A DNA stretch of 47,448 nucleotides from Streptomycetaceae bacterium (GTDB lineage: Bacteria; Actinomycetota; Actinomycetes; Nanopelagicales; Nanopelagicaceae): contig JAIXTW010000004.1 in the NCBI GenBank assembly GCA_027483765.1, positions 1 to 47,448 on the forward strand, given 5' to 3'. This document shows positions 1 through 10,246 of the stretch, in pieces. The notes below the pieces were generated by a model. That model was not told where the DNA came from. It ran no database searches and saw only the letters and a list, made by a program, of their open reading frames with translations. Numbering within the stretch: the first letter of the stretch is position 1; every line of letters begins with the position of its first letter. The position numbers were made by a program, and so were the translations under genes.

Positions 1-34
1 AAAAGCCCCGAGTGTGAAAGGCACTCGAGGCTTA
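1..34 (-). terminator. Rho-independent terminator after tRNA-Arg
   Basis: Read on the minus strand this is a strong hairpin with arms AAGCCTCGAGTG and CACTCGGGGCTT (one mismatch) around a short loop, running into a T stretch (aaaa at 1-4 on the plus strand). It begins only a few bases past the 3' end of tRNA-Arg, so it most likely ends that transcript. Any genes to its left lie outside the window. Confidence 0.8.
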
Positions 35-39
35 ACTTG

Positions 40-112
40 TGCGCGCGAAGGGATTCGAACCCCTAACCTTCTGATCCGTAGTCAGATGCTCTATCCGTTG
101 AGCTACGCACGC
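40..112 (-). tRNA. tRNA-Arg (anticodon ACG)
   Basis: A complete 73-nt cloverleaf. The acceptor arms GCGTGCG and CGCGCGC pair with one G-U, the D-arm is GCTCAACGGATAGAGC, the anticodon stem CTGAC/ATCAG region presents ACG in the loop, and the T-loop is GGTTCGAATCC-like. The discriminator is A at position 40. The next template bases give CAA, so CCA is not encoded. The ACG anticodon (read as ICG after deamination) identifies the main bacterial CGN arginine tRNA. Confidence 0.95.
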
Positions 113-184
113 TTATTTAATTGTGTACTGCGAAAGCGAATACTACATGCTTTTTACGCTCCCGAAAAACGCAGAAATTAGCGC

Positions 185-1624
<1,440 letters not shown>

Positions 1625-2899
1625 CTAAATCCTACCGAGTTTCAAGAGCTCCTCGCGATCAACAGCCTTACGTCGCGGCTTGCCCAGAGGTTCACCTGCA
1701 GCAACTTCAGCCTCGTTAATCACCTGCCAATGAGCCTGGGTGACAACTCTGTTATGTGTAATTACATCAGTGATATCACCCGCGCCCTTAGGCACACCCA
1801 AATCTTCTACCAATAGCTTCATGACATCGGCGGCATCAGATTTATTGGTGCCGATAACTCCTGATGGCCCGCGCTTTGCCCAGCCAACAACATAAACGTT
1901 TTCCGCTACGCGCCCGTCGGTATTTACTACCTTGCCTTTTTCATAAGGCACACCCTCAAGTGCGGTTGCTTCATAACCAATTGCGGTGACAACTAGACCG
2001 CACTTAATACTGAATTTTTCTTCGCTGCCAGTTCTCTGAAATATAACTTCTTCCACGCGGCCATCGCCCTTGATTTCAATAGGTGTGGCTAAGAATTGAA
2101 ATGTCATAGTGCGATCGTGGTTAGTCGCTTCCTTTTCAGATATCAACAACATCGCATCAAGATTGCTCTTCACATCTTTTTCTGGTGCATCTCCCGCCCG
2201 CGAGATTGCATCGGTGATATCTGACTTATTCATAATGACATTGGTGTGGTCGAGCTTTGGCAGCTCGCGAAGTTCAGGTGAGGTAAAGGCAGCATGCTCA
2301 GGCCCACGGCGAGCACTGATTACAACGTTTCGTATCGCACTTGCTTTAAACGAATCAATTGCATGGTCTGCGGTATCGGTTGGATCGAGTTCACTTGGCT
2401 CAAGTGCCAACATGCGCGCAACGTCCATAGCAACATTGCCAGCGCCAATCACAACCGCGGTCTCGCAACTGAGATCAACTTCGTAATCCTTGAAATCTGG
2501 ATGGGAGTTATACCAAGGCACAAAAGTTGCGGCCGACATCGAGCCCGGCAGATCTTCGCCAGCAATTCCCAACTTCTTACCAACGGCTGATCCAGTTGCA
2601 ATAACAACGGCGTCGTACTTCTCTTTTAGCTGCTCGATTGTCAGATCCGAACCGAGTTCAACATTGGCAAATAATCTAAAGCCGGGTTCGGCTGCTATTT
2701 TTTCAAATACTTTAGCAACCGTCTTAATCTTTGGATGATCTGGCGCTACTCCGCTTCGTACTAGCCCCCACGGGGTTGGCAAACGTTCGATCATGTCGAT
2801 AGAAAATTGCAGCTCTTCGGTCTGCAGATTCTGTAGCGCTTGTGCCGCAAAGTAGCCGGCAGGACCAGCGCCAACGATTGCTACTTTGTAATGAGGCAT
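1625..2899 (-). CDS. fprA: ferredoxin/adrenodoxin-type NADP+ reductase (FprA family)
   Basis: 424 residues. It starts with an FAD-binding Rossmann motif (IVGAGPAG, residues 8-15) and has a second dinucleotide motif, VIGAGNVAMDVARM, near residue 150 for NADP. The segments PWGLVRSGVAPDHPKIK and GWAKRGPSGVIGTNKSDA are hallmarks of the adrenodoxin-reductase/FprA family. It should move electrons between NADPH and ferredoxin in the cytoplasm. It is slightly shorter than the mycobacterial protein (about 456 residues). The start has no Shine-Dalgarno but has a TAATCT box 6 nt upstream, consistent with leaderless translation. guaB1 follows 3 nt downstream, so the pair forms an operon. Confidence 0.9.
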   Translation of the reverse strand: MPHYKVAIVGAGPAGYFAAQALQNLQTEELQFSIDMIERLPTPWGLVRSGVAPDHPKIKTVAKVFEKIAAEPGFRLFANVELGSDLTIEQLKEKYDAVVIATGSAVGKKLGIAGEDLPGSMSAATFVPWYNSHPDFKDYEVDLSCETAVVIGAGNVAMDVARMLALEPSELDPTDTADHAIDSFKASAIRNVVISARRGPEHAAFTSPELRELPKLDHTNVIMNKSDITDAISRAGDAPEKDVKSNLDAMLLISEKEATNHDRTMTFQFLATPIEIKGDGRVEEVIFQRTGSEEKFSIKCGLVVTAIGYEATALEGVPYEKGKVVNTDGRVAENVYVVGWAKRGPSGVIGTNKSDAADVMKLLVEDLGVPKGAGDITDVITHNRVVTQAHWQVINEAEVAAGEPLGKPRRKAVDREELLKLGRI

Positions 2900-2905
2900 A
2901 GGCCA

Positions 2906-2911
2906 AGATTA
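2906..2911 (-). promoter_or_regulatory. -10 box of leaderless fprA-guaB1 promoter
   Basis: TAATCT on the minus strand lies 6 nt (TGGCCT) before the fprA ATG at 2899. No ribosome-binding site fits between, so transcription should begin at or next to the start codon. The call rests on the recurring spacing seen at many genes in this window. Confidence 0.55.
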
Positions 2912-2973
2912 CAGGGTCTTGCGAAAGTGTCCGACAGAAGATTTAGCCAGACTTCTAAGAGTGCATTCACAAC

Positions 2974-5900
2974 CTATTTCGCTTTGAACCCATCAATTCT
3001 GTAACTAACTCCAACCCACTGAGCTCCTGTTGCAGCCTTCGGCGCCTTCGTTGCTGGATAGACAACTACAGAAGTTTTCAACGTCTTGTTGGCCTTCTTC
3101 ATCAGCGCACAGACTGCAGTTGCTTGGCTCTTAGCAAGTGCATTTGCTTTCTTCACAGTTGTTTTCTTACTATAGCTATAGCCAATACAAGTCACAGATG
3201 CGCCGTTCCTCAGTGACTTCACGTACTTAGTAAGGTATGCAGTGTCATAGGCGCTCAACTTAAGTGTTGAAGAAAGTGAATAGAGAGTCACTGCAGGTTT
3301 AATCGCTTGAGCGGCCTTTGCTGCGGCAATCTCAGCATCCTTTGCAGCTTGTAGGGCAGCAGCAGCCTTTGCAGATGCATCTGCTGCATCTTGGGCTGCC
3401 TTAACTGCCGCGGCATCTGCCATCGCCTTTGCGTCAGCTAGCGCCTTTGCATCTGCAGCCATCTTCTCTTGAGCAGCCTTGAGTGCTGCCTTGGCTTCGG
3501 CAGCAATCTTGAGTGCTGCGGCTTCTTCTGCTGCCTTCTTATCTGCAAGTTCCTTGGCAGCCACAAGTGCTGCAGAGTTATCAACTGGTGTTGGTGCACT
3601 CACAAAAACTGGAGCTGCAACGACTTCAGGGTTAATAACTAATAGGACCGGATCTTCGGTGATGAGCGTTGTCACAGATCCGTCGGTTACGGCAGTTCCA
3701 AGAAGTCTGCTCTGGTTTCCGATGATGCTGTACACCTTCGCACCACTCTTAATGGCCGGATTCGTAAGCGTGACTGAGATGGCTTTGCCAGTATTGGTAT
3801 TTGGAACTGAGCCATCCGGTGCAACCCAGGAGACCACAACTGAAAGTACTGATGTGCCAGTTCCGCCGATCAATGTGCGTTGGTCAACTGAATCAGTGAG
3901 CAGGTGAATTGAGATTGGAACGATTGGGTCAAGAGCGCCTGCTGGAATTGCCACAGATGCGCCATTGTTACCACTGCTAAATGAGTAAGCCTGATCGACG
4001 CTGGCATGAGCAAAGAATGGCTGTCCCATGCTAACTAAATCGCTCTGGTCAATCCCCACCAACGATGTACTCAAGAGCGCAACTGTCACTGTGGTTGTCT
4101 CTGTGTGTTGAATAAAGTTTGTCGTAAGCGCAGTACTCATTGCAACTGGGCAACTTCCCGCTCCAAAGAGTGAAATTGCGCCCGTTGTCGTGTCGACAGT
4201 GCATATTGAACTTGCAGCACTTGTTGCAAAGGTGAGTGCGCCAGAACTTGAGCTCGTAGTAACTGTTGGTGTGTCAACGGCTCCTGGGCGCAGGATCGCA
4301 ACATTTGAATTTGGATAGGTGAGAACAAGAGCCGGTGTTGCACGTGTGATCGTCAGATCTGCTGCAACAAATGTAATTGCATACTTGGGATTATTTACAG
4401 TAGTCAATGTTCCTTGCTGAATTTGATATGTGCCGACATTGGTTCCGGCAGCTCTGGTTAGTGCTCCGGTGATTGCATCACCTAAAACGAGTGAACCAGT
4501 GGTGATTGTGTAGGTGAAGGTTGGGTCTGTGGCTCCGTACACCTTCGTCTTAACATCTGCAGTCACAGTGATTGCACGAGGATTGACGGCGAAATTCTGA
4601 GATACCGTGCTCGCCGCTGAGACATTTGCATCACCAATTTGATTGGCATGAATCACACATGTTCCGACGTTCAAAAGGGTAATTGTGCTGCCGGATGTGC
4701 CTGATGTCGTACAAACCGTTTGTGAGGCAGATGTAAAGACTACGGTCAGAGAAGCTGAAGAGGTAGCGCTCACTGTGAAAGTTTCAGCCGAATAACTCCT
4801 GGCTGAGAGTGCTCCAAAAGTAATTGTCTGACTTGCAAGACCTATTGAGAATGAAACGACATCGGTTCGAGAAAGATAATTGGTATCTGAAGTTCTAGTT
4901 ACAGAAATAACACAGGTTCCCGCCGTTGTGTAAGTAAGCGTTGAACTAGAGACCGAGCAACCAGGAGCGCTGTTGGTTGGATCTAGGGCATATTGATAAC
5001 TTCCTGTACCGGTGCCGCCAGAACCTGTCAGCGAGACGGACTTATTACTTGGGTTGTATGCAGTACTAAGCGATGACAAGCTAACCGCGGACTGCAGAGC
5101 CTTAGTTACAGTGAAGGTTTCAGATGCGAGAGTGATTGCGTACTTAGGGTTATTGGCGTTTGTGAGCGTCCCTAGAGTTATTGAGTATGCACCAGCATCG
5201 CTACCTACATAGGCAAGCTCTCCAGAAAGAGTATCTGAAAGCACCAAAGCACCTGAGGTAATTGAGTAAGTCAGCGGAGGATTGAGAGCACCAAAAATCT
5301 TTGTTAGGCCAGGGGTTGGAGTGATTGTTAGTGGAGACCTTGCAGATGTTGGAGTGATCGCTATTGCTGTTGAATTTGCATAGCCCACAATATTCGTTGG
5401 TGTTAACACCGCAGTCAAGGAGTAAGAGGCAACATCTAGTGGAATCCATGCACATGAGGCGGTGTATGGAGAGGAAACCGTAGTTGTAACAGTTTCACAA
5501 TAAGAAATGTTGGTTAGGCCACTCTTGAAAGTGACAGATCCTGGCGCAGACACCGTTGCCGTAATCGTATCTACAGCACCATAGGTTGGAGTAGGTGCAC
5601 TCAGGGCGAGTGAAGTTGTGGTGACGATTTTGGCCACACTGATAGTCAGTGCGGCTTGTGTGCTTAACGTCGAATATGGATTTGCGTTAAGACTAGACGC
5701 GTAAGAATTAGTATCCGTAGGAACCCAATCCGTGGTGAGATTGATCGAACCAGAAGTGCTAGGTGTCCAATTGCACGTAGCTTTCCATGGCGAAGCTGTG
5801 ACAGATATATCGGTACATCCAGTTATGAGTTCTCCACCTGCTCGGAAAGAGACCACGCCTGCAATTGTATTTAATGACTCAGATGTAATCTGAACTTGTG

Positions 5901-7350
5901 TTCCATACGTTGCAGTTGTTACACCACTTGGCAAAGACACTTTATTCTTGCTAAACGAGAATGACATAGTCAGAGAGAACGAGTCAGATGTGATTTGATT
6001 GTAATTTGTGTCACCGAGTTTAGTCGCGGTAAGAGTGCAATCTTTGGGACCGTTTGGACCCGTTGGATTTCCAGAAAGTATTCCTGATGAAATTGTGCAA
6101 GGTCCAGATGTCACGGTGTATTGCAAAGCTCCGGTTCCGGAGCCACCAGTTGGTGTCCATGAAGAAAGGGACACAGTTTGGTGTGCCCATAATGACTGAT
6201 TCGCCACTGATAAGGTGCCTTGATTCGCTTTCGAGACTGTAATTGAGATTGCAGTCGCCGTTGAACTTCCATAACCAGGCCCACCACTGTATTCAGCCGT
6301 CAAATTTGAAAAAGTTGAAGCAGATGCCGGAACAAATGCACATTGAGCAACACCATTTGTGATGGTCGATGTTGCGCAACCGGTGATTGATGTTCCATTA
6401 TTCTTAAAATTAACAGTTCCCATGGCACCTGTCGCAGTAGCGCCGCCATCTTTGATTGTTGCCGAGAGAGTTACGGTCTGGCCATACGTTGGTGTGTTTG
6501 AACTCGCTGAAAGCGTTGTCGTTGATGGCACGGATGGGAGAGTAAATGCGCGAATTGGTCTCGTTGCAGAGTAGTTGCCATCTTTATCTGATTGGCCAAA
6601 AATTCCTGTGCCAAAATTCTGGTTGTGAACTTTATAGCGATTAGGGTCTGCTCCAGTAATGGCAGAAAGAATCGTGTAATACCCTCCTGTTGCAAATCCA
6701 AGGGATGGTGTTCCTGACGATGAACAAAGAGTTTCATCCGAAGTCCAGGTCTGTCCCTTTACATACTTGCACAATTGATTGAGCTCGGCAGGTACTGGCA
6801 AATACCAATCTGTCTTACTTCCACCGCTATATTGGTCTACAGAGTTTGGTGCGAATTGGTATTGAGAAAAAGTGTAATACTGATTGTCTTGTGTAGTTTG
6901 TGCCTGAGTGAGTTTATGCCCTAATCCAATCATGGTGGAAGATAAACTTGCCGTAGCGGAGACATAGGACGAAGAAGCGGATGTTACAAACATGCGCGGA
7001 GTGAAATTTGACCATGTTAAAAAAGGATCCGCGCTCGTGCCAGCGACTGAAATTGTTGCAAACCAACCTGCAGGTGCGACTTCTAAGTAGTGACAAGTAT
7101 CAGTAAAGTTTGGACCACAGTTAAACCCGGAAGCCCTGTAGTAAAAGATTTTTCCTCCGCCAGGTCCTGTATCACCCAAAGCACACGGTCCACCTTGAGC
7201 ACATGTCAATGCAACAGCGGGCGGGGTTCCGATGACACTGACTCCTCCAGCAAGAAGCAGAGCAATGCATAGTCTTGAAACAAGACTTTGCAGCCATACA
7301 GATGCCGAGGTTACAGAAATAATTGCACGTGGCCTGAAGATAGATTTCAT
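2974..7350 (-). CDS. large secreted Ig-like/MBG-repeat surface protein
   Basis: 1458 residues. A signal peptide covers residues 1-48 (hydrophobic LCIALLLAGGVSVIG, cleavage near AVA). Residues 50-270 form a DUF1566/Lcl-like domain, with GDTGPGGGKIFYY and DWYLPVPAELNQLCKY. Stacked Ig-like repeats follow, starting at PSTTTLSASSNTPTYGQTV near 275, with two MBG-type modules at about 673-750 and 925-1003 (KIFGALNPPLTYSITSGAL and KVYGATDPTFTYTITTGSL). An Ala/Lys-rich probable helical segment spans about 1255-1350. The last 105 residues resemble a divergent OmpA/MotB-like peptidoglycan-binding fold. There is no LPXTG signal or C-terminal membrane anchor. The role is probably adhesion or envelope structure, which is inference. 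It is divergently transcribed from a two-component system. Confidence 0.8.
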   Translation of the reverse strand: MKSIFRPRAIISVTSASVWLQSLVSRLCIALLLAGGVSVIGTPPAVALTCAQGGPCALGDTGPGGGKIFYYRASGFNCGPNFTDTCHYLEVAPAGWFATISVAGTSADPFLTWSNFTPRMFVTSASSSYVSATASLSSTMIGLGHKLTQAQTTQDNQYYTFSQYQFAPNSVDQYSGGSKTDWYLPVPAELNQLCKYVKGQTWTSDETLCSSSGTPSLGFATGGYYTILSAITGADPNRYKVHNQNFGTGIFGQSDKDGNYSATRPIRAFTLPSVPSTTTLSASSNTPTYGQTVTLSATIKDGGATATGAMGTVNFKNNGTSITGCATSTITNGVAQCAFVPASASTFSNLTAEYSGGPGYGSSTATAISITVSKANQGTLSVANQSLWAHQTVSLSSWTPTGGSGTGALQYTVTSGPCTISSGILSGNPTGPNGPKDCTLTATKLGDTNYNQITSDSFSLTMSFSFSKNKVSLPSGVTTATYGTQVQITSESLNTIAGVVSFRAGGELITGCTDISVTASPWKATCNWTPSTSGSINLTTDWVPTDTNSYASSLNANPYSTLSTQAALTISVAKIVTTTSLALSAPTPTYGAVDTITATVSAPGSVTFKSGLTNISYCETVTTTVSSPYTASCAWIPLDVASYSLTAVLTPTNIVGYANSTAIAITPTSARSPLTITPTPGLTKIFGALNPPLTYSITSGALVLSDTLSGELAYVGSDAGAYSITLGTLTNANNPKYAITLASETFTVTKALQSAVSLSSLSTAYNPSNKSVSLTGSGGTGTGSYQYALDPTNSAPGCSVSSSTLTYTTAGTCVISVTRTSDTNYLSRTDVVSFSIGLASQTITFGALSARSYSAETFTVSATSSASLTVVFTSASQTVCTTSGTSGSTITLLNVGTCVIHANQIGDANVSAASTVSQNFAVNPRAITVTADVKTKVYGATDPTFTYTITTGSLVLGDAITGALTRAAGTNVGTYQIQQGTLTTVNNPKYAITFVAADLTITRATPALVLTYPNSNVAILRPGAVDTPTVTTSSSSGALTFATSAASSICTVDTTTGAISLFGAGSCPVAMSTALTTNFIQHTETTTVTVALLSTSLVGIDQSDLVSMGQPFFAHASVDQAYSFSSGNNGASVAIPAGALDPIVPISIHLLTDSVDQRTLIGGTGTSVLSVVVSWVAPDGSVPNTNTGKAISVTLTNPAIKSGAKVYSIIGNQSRLLGTAVTDGSVTTLITEDPVLLVINPEVVAAPVFVSAPTPVDNSAALVAAKELADKKAAEEAAALKIAAEAKAALKAAQEKMAADAKALADAKAMADAAAVKAAQDAADASAKAAAALQAAKDAEIAAAKAAQAIKPAVTLYSLSSTLKLSAYDTAYLTKYVKSLRNGASVTCIGYSYSKKTTVKKANALAKSQATAVCALMKKANKTLKTSVVVYPATKAPKAATGAQWVGVSYRIDGFKAK

Positions 7351-7357
7351 AAAAAGG

Positions 7358-7363
7358 ATAATA
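7358..7363 (-). promoter_or_regulatory. -10 box of the surface-protein gene (leaderless)
   Basis: TATTAT on the minus strand lies 7 nt (CCTTTTT) before the ATG at 7350. No Shine-Dalgarno is present in the 7-nt space. This matches the leaderless arrangement seen elsewhere in the window and is the closest to consensus of the leaderless -10 boxes. Confidence 0.55.
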
Positions 7364-7414
7364 AGAAAATTAGTGAACCTGTTTTGAATTAGACTAGAAA
7401 CGATACGAAATTAG

Positions 7415-7456
7415 GAACATCTGTGACTTCTTGGTAAAAAAGAGAACAAATGTGAC
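7415..7456. promoter_or_regulatory. two direct repeats GAACA-N2-TGTGAC in divergent promoter region
   Basis: GAACATCTGTGAC at 7415-7427 and GAACAAATGTGAC at 7444-7456 are identical at 11 of 13 positions and lie 29 nt apart start to start. They fall in the 133-bp gap between the giant surface-protein gene and the response-regulator gene. They could be sites for the adjacent NarL-type regulator or another transcription factor. No function is shown by the sequence alone. Confidence 0.4.
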
Positions 7457-7483
7457 AGATTCCTACTCTGATTTACTACCACT

Positions 7484-8164
7484 ATGAGAAACTCAAATAT
7501 GAGACCGACTCGAGTTCTTTATGTTGAGAATGACTCCGCACTGCGAAGAATTCTGGGCGAAATGCTCAGCAAGTCGAAAGAGTTGGAACTCCTAGGCAGT
7601 TATGCAAACTCTGATGATGTTTTAAATAGATCGTTAGTTCGCAAAGCCGATGTCGCATTAATCGATTTCTCTCTCGATCAAAATGGATTGAATGGAATTG
7701 AGTTAGGGATTGCTCTTCGAAACATCAATGAGTACATCGGAATTGTTATTTATTCTCAATACTCAGTTTCACAGATGGTGAGCCGAGTTCCAAAGAGTAT
7801 GCGTAGCGGTTGGTCATTCTTCGATAAATCTGCAGAGATGGAACTGGAAGACTATGTAAATATGATTAAGTTGACCGCTTCAGGTAAAGGTAATTGGGAA
7901 GAAGTTGCCGATGGAGAGGAAGAGAATAGCGAAATCCAATCCTCTATCTACTTCCAACTGTCTCCTCGTCAGCGATCCATCATGACTTTGAGCGCCCAAG
8001 GAAAGAGTGCGCAGGATATCGCCGAGCAGTTAGACCTTAGTTACTCATACGTGCGCAAGGAATTATCGCGCTCCTACGCTGTCTTGTTGCCTGATTCAAA
8101 ACCTAGCGACGATCTGAAAACTGCAGCTGTTTTGAGATATAGAGAACTGATGAGAATGTCTTAA
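7484..8164 (+). CDS. NarL/LuxR-type response regulator
   Basis: 226 residues. The N-terminal receiver has an acidic pair (VLYVENDSA, E15/D17), phospho-acceptor Asp61 (VALIDFSL), a switch Ser91 and conserved Lys115 (FFDKS). A short acidic linker leads to a C-terminal LuxR-type helix-turn-helix, LSPRQRSIMTLSAQGKSAQD then LSYSYVRKELSRSY. It should bind DNA when phosphorylated by the kinase encoded immediately downstream: its TAA overlaps the kinase ATG by one base. ATG at 7484 is used; Met6 (7499) is a possible alternative start, and neither has a clear ribosome-binding site. A target may be the divergent surface-protein gene, which is inference from context. Confidence 0.88.
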   Translation: MRNSNMRPTRVLYVENDSALRRILGEMLSKSKELELLGSYANSDDVLNRSLVRKADVALIDFSLDQNGLNGIELGIALRNINEYIGIVIYSQYSVSQMVSRVPKSMRSGWSFFDKSAEMELEDYVNMIKLTASGKGNWEEVADGEEENSEIQSSIYFQLSPRQRSIMTLSAQGKSAQDIAEQLDLSYSYVRKELSRSYAVLLPDSKPSDDLKTAAVLRYRELMRMS

Positions 8165-9270
8165 TGAAAGATTTTTTTCATAAATCTATAAAACTCGTTG
8201 GACCCTATCCATACAATCCGTATTTAATGTTTCTTTTCTTCTCCGCGATCTATATTTCTCGTTTTGCCCCTCTAGTTAGTGACCTTCCGGCTGGATCTGA
8301 GAGATGGAAGGCTGGTGGACTGGTGATCTTGGCGTCATCAATCCCGGGACTTTTTTTCGCGGGTAGTGGGTTTCTTCTTAACAAATACCGATTTTGGAGC
8401 CAGAAAAGCACTATTCTGTATGTATGTGAGGTTGCCTTCGCACAATACTTAAATCTGCTCATGCTTCGACCAATTATAAGTTTTCTTTCAGATCAACTTA
8501 AAGTTGCTTCTTTCGTGTCTCTTCCTTTGAATATCAACATGTTCATTGTCACGCTACTCCTAGCTTTAATCACTCTTGCTTTGATGCATCAAGCAGAAAG
8601 AAAAATTATTGAACGCTTATCCGCCGCTACTAATCTGGTCGCTAAGTTGGATGCAGAGCGTAAAGAACTGATCCAATCTGACGAAAGATTACGGCGCCAT
8701 ACATCCCAGTTCCTTCACGATCGAGTGCAATCAGATTTAATGGTTGTCGGAATGAAGTTGAAATCGGTTTCCGGTAAGTCCTCACCTGAAGTGAATGAAG
8801 TACTTGATCGAGCAATTACCCATCTTGAAAATACGCGCGCAACAGATCTTAAGAATTTGATTCAGGTTTTAACTCCTAATCTTGATGCTGGAAGTTTGTA
8901 CTCCGCTCTCGAAGTTCTGGCGGAGCAGTACCGGCCAAATATGGAAGTTTCAGTAAAAATTGATGATACGACTGAGGAATTAGATGCTGAAGTGTTACTG
9001 GGTATTTTCCGCATCATCGAGCAATCTATTCTCAATTCTCTGATGCACGGACCTGCTAATCGAGTTCAAATAACTGTAAGTACTGATTCTGTAGGCGTTA
9101 CGGACATCTTCATCTCCGATGATGGTCCAGGCATCTCAGTTAAGGAGATATCGGCGGGTGTTGGAACCGCAATTATTGATTCGTGGGTTGGAATCTTGAA
9201 TGGAAGTAAAGAGATTGATTCGGCACCAGGACACGGATATCAGCTGCACGTAACGTTTATTGCCCGTTAA
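8164..9270 (+). CDS. membrane sensor histidine kinase (NarX/DesK-type HisKA_3)
   Basis: 368 residues. The first 145 residues contain about four hydrophobic segments (near 21-33, 50-72, 83-105 and 120-141), followed by a probable coiled coil at 145-178. The phosphorylation motif FLHDRVQSD holds His185 in a HisKA_3-like dimerisation helix. The ATPase domain shows an N-box region (IEQSILNSLMHGPAN) and a G-box (DDGPGI, then GVGTAI). It forms a two-component pair with the preceding regulator and is translationally coupled to it (TAATG). The sensing part has little outside the membrane, so an intramembrane or lipid-linked signal is possible. The stimulus is unknown. Confidence 0.87.
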   Translation: MKDFFHKSIKLVGPYPYNPYLMFLFFSAIYISRFAPLVSDLPAGSERWKAGGLVILASSIPGLFFAGSGFLLNKYRFWSQKSTILYVCEVAFAQYLNLLMLRPIISFLSDQLKVASFVSLPLNINMFIVTLLLALITLALMHQAERKIIERLSAATNLVAKLDAERKELIQSDERLRRHTSQFLHDRVQSDLMVVGMKLKSVSGKSSPEVNEVLDRAITHLENTRATDLKNLIQVLTPNLDAGSLYSALEVLAEQYRPNMEVSVKIDDTTEELDAEVLLGIFRIIEQSILNSLMHGPANRVQITVSTDSVGVTDIFISDDGPGISVKEISAGVGTAIIDSWVGILNGSKEIDSAPGHGYQLHVTFIAR

Positions 9271-9271
9271 T

Positions 9272-9955
9272 TTATAGAGTTCCGAGCGTGCCGAGCGTGC
9301 CGAGTTGGACATTGGTCCCACGAAGAGTGACTGATAACCCTTGGGTGTTTAAAGATACAGAAATCAATTTCATTCCTTTCGGGATATCGAGTTGACGAAG
9401 ACTCTTATCCTTAATCTGGCTTTGAGCATCCGCCGGTAGTGAAGATGCTGATATTTCGTTTCCGAAGAGAGAGATCGCTTTGAGCTCAAAATAAATTTGA
9501 TTGTCGGAGAACTTGGGGACAAGGATTGCCGTACCCAATCCACCTGGACCTGCTGAGACCTGCAAAGTGTTATCCACAATTTCAGCATCTCCAAATTCTG
9601 CTGCTTGCAAAATAGTGTCTGCAGGGATTGTCGAGATTACTTTCAAAGAGCCAACGAGCGTTGGTTTTGCCTTACTAATATTTGATGCAGCGATGTTAAG
9701 TGAGGTCTTTGTTCCATTTTCCTTAAGCGTGAAGTTTTTAACATCGATATTTGCCGACTTAATTGAATCCGACGCAAGATTTCTTGGTATATCAAGAAAC
9801 GGAATCGATGCACTAACTCCTGATGCTTTTTGTAATTCACCTTGGACTCGAGATTCGATACGTGAAGTCATGAACGTCTGTGCGGTGAACACGCCACCAC
9901 CAGAGAGGGCGAGGGCAGAGGCGGTTGCGATAATTGCTAAGCGTTTTCTCTTCAT
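9272..9955 (-). CDS. LmeA/DUF2993 family secreted lipid-binding protein
   Basis: 227 residues. A basic N-terminus (MKRKR) and a hydrophobic stretch to about residue 26 form a signal peptide or anchor. The family core is SRIESRVQGELQKASGVSAS, followed by alternating beta strands. Members such as mycobacterial LmeA bind phospholipid and assist envelope glycolipid maturation, so an envelope role is likely. The last ten residues are LGTLGTLGTL, encoded by a 9-bp tandem repeat. Its stop is one base from the stop of the convergent sensor kinase. A TACCCT box 7 nt before the ATG suggests a leaderless mRNA. Confidence 0.75.
   Translation of the reverse strand: MKRKRLAIIATASALALSGGGVFTAQTFMTSRIESRVQGELQKASGVSASIPFLDIPRNLASDSIKSANIDVKNFTLKENGTKTSLNIAASNISKAKPTLVGSLKVISTIPADTILQAAEFGDAEIVDNTLQVSAGPGGLGTAILVPKFSDNQIYFELKAISLFGNEISASSLPADAQSQIKDKSLRQLDIPKGMKLISVSLNTQGLSVTLRGTNVQLGTLGTLGTL
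9282..9308. repeat. 9-bp tandem repeat CCGAGCGTG, 2 full copies plus a degenerate third
   Basis: CCGAGCGTG at 9282-9290 and 9291-9299, then CCGAGTTGG at 9300-9308. The repeat is in frame and encodes the Leu-Gly-Thr triplets at the C-terminus of the DUF2993 protein. Its length is a whole number of codons, so gain or loss of units would keep the frame. Confidence 0.85.
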
Positions 9956-9962
9956 TTAAGTG

Positions 9963-9968
9963 AGGGTA
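9963..9968 (-). promoter_or_regulatory. -10 box of the DUF2993 gene (leaderless)
   Basis: TACCCT on the minus strand, followed by 7 nt (CACTTAA) and then the ATG at 9955. It has the same geometry as the other leaderless promoters in this window. Confidence 0.45.
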
Positions 9969-10014
9969 TAGGAGGCAATCTGAGAGTTCCCATAGATAGG
10001 AACAATTGTGAATC

Positions 10015-10106
10015 TGGCGGAGACGAGGAGATTTGAACTCCTGAAGGCGATTAAACCTTACCTCGTTAGCAGTGAGGCGCACTCGACCGGGCTATGCGAC
10101 GTCTCC
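10015..10106 (-). tRNA. tRNA-Ser (anticodon GCU), CCA encoded
   Basis: A 92-nt type II tRNA with a long variable arm. The acceptor arms GGAGACG and CGTCTCC pair fully, the discriminator is G, and CCA is encoded at 10015-10017. The anticodon loop CTGCTAA gives GCU, reading AGC/AGU. The innermost anticodon-stem pair is an A-C mismatch (CCTCA against CGAGG). It is the only complete tRNA in the window with an encoded CCA. The 291-bp gap 9956-10246 holds this tRNA, the DUF2993 promoter and the start region of the next gene; I see nothing else there. Confidence 0.94.
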
Positions 10107-10246
10107 GAGTTGCAGGTAAAGTTTAGCGCCTGTCAAAGCCTAATTTTACTTCCGGATGAAGCCTGCTGCGCGCCTTTTGCTCCGGATTCCTGAGTACTAG
10201 ACTCTCCCGCACAGGTTTTTTGTCTGGAAGAAAAGAAGGTTAGCTG

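Noticed and set aside
3479-3907. 142-codon open frame on the plus strand opposite the surface protein
   Set aside because: It is antisense to the alanine-rich segment, whose codon bias creates long open frames on the other strand. It shows no domain and no ribosome-binding site.
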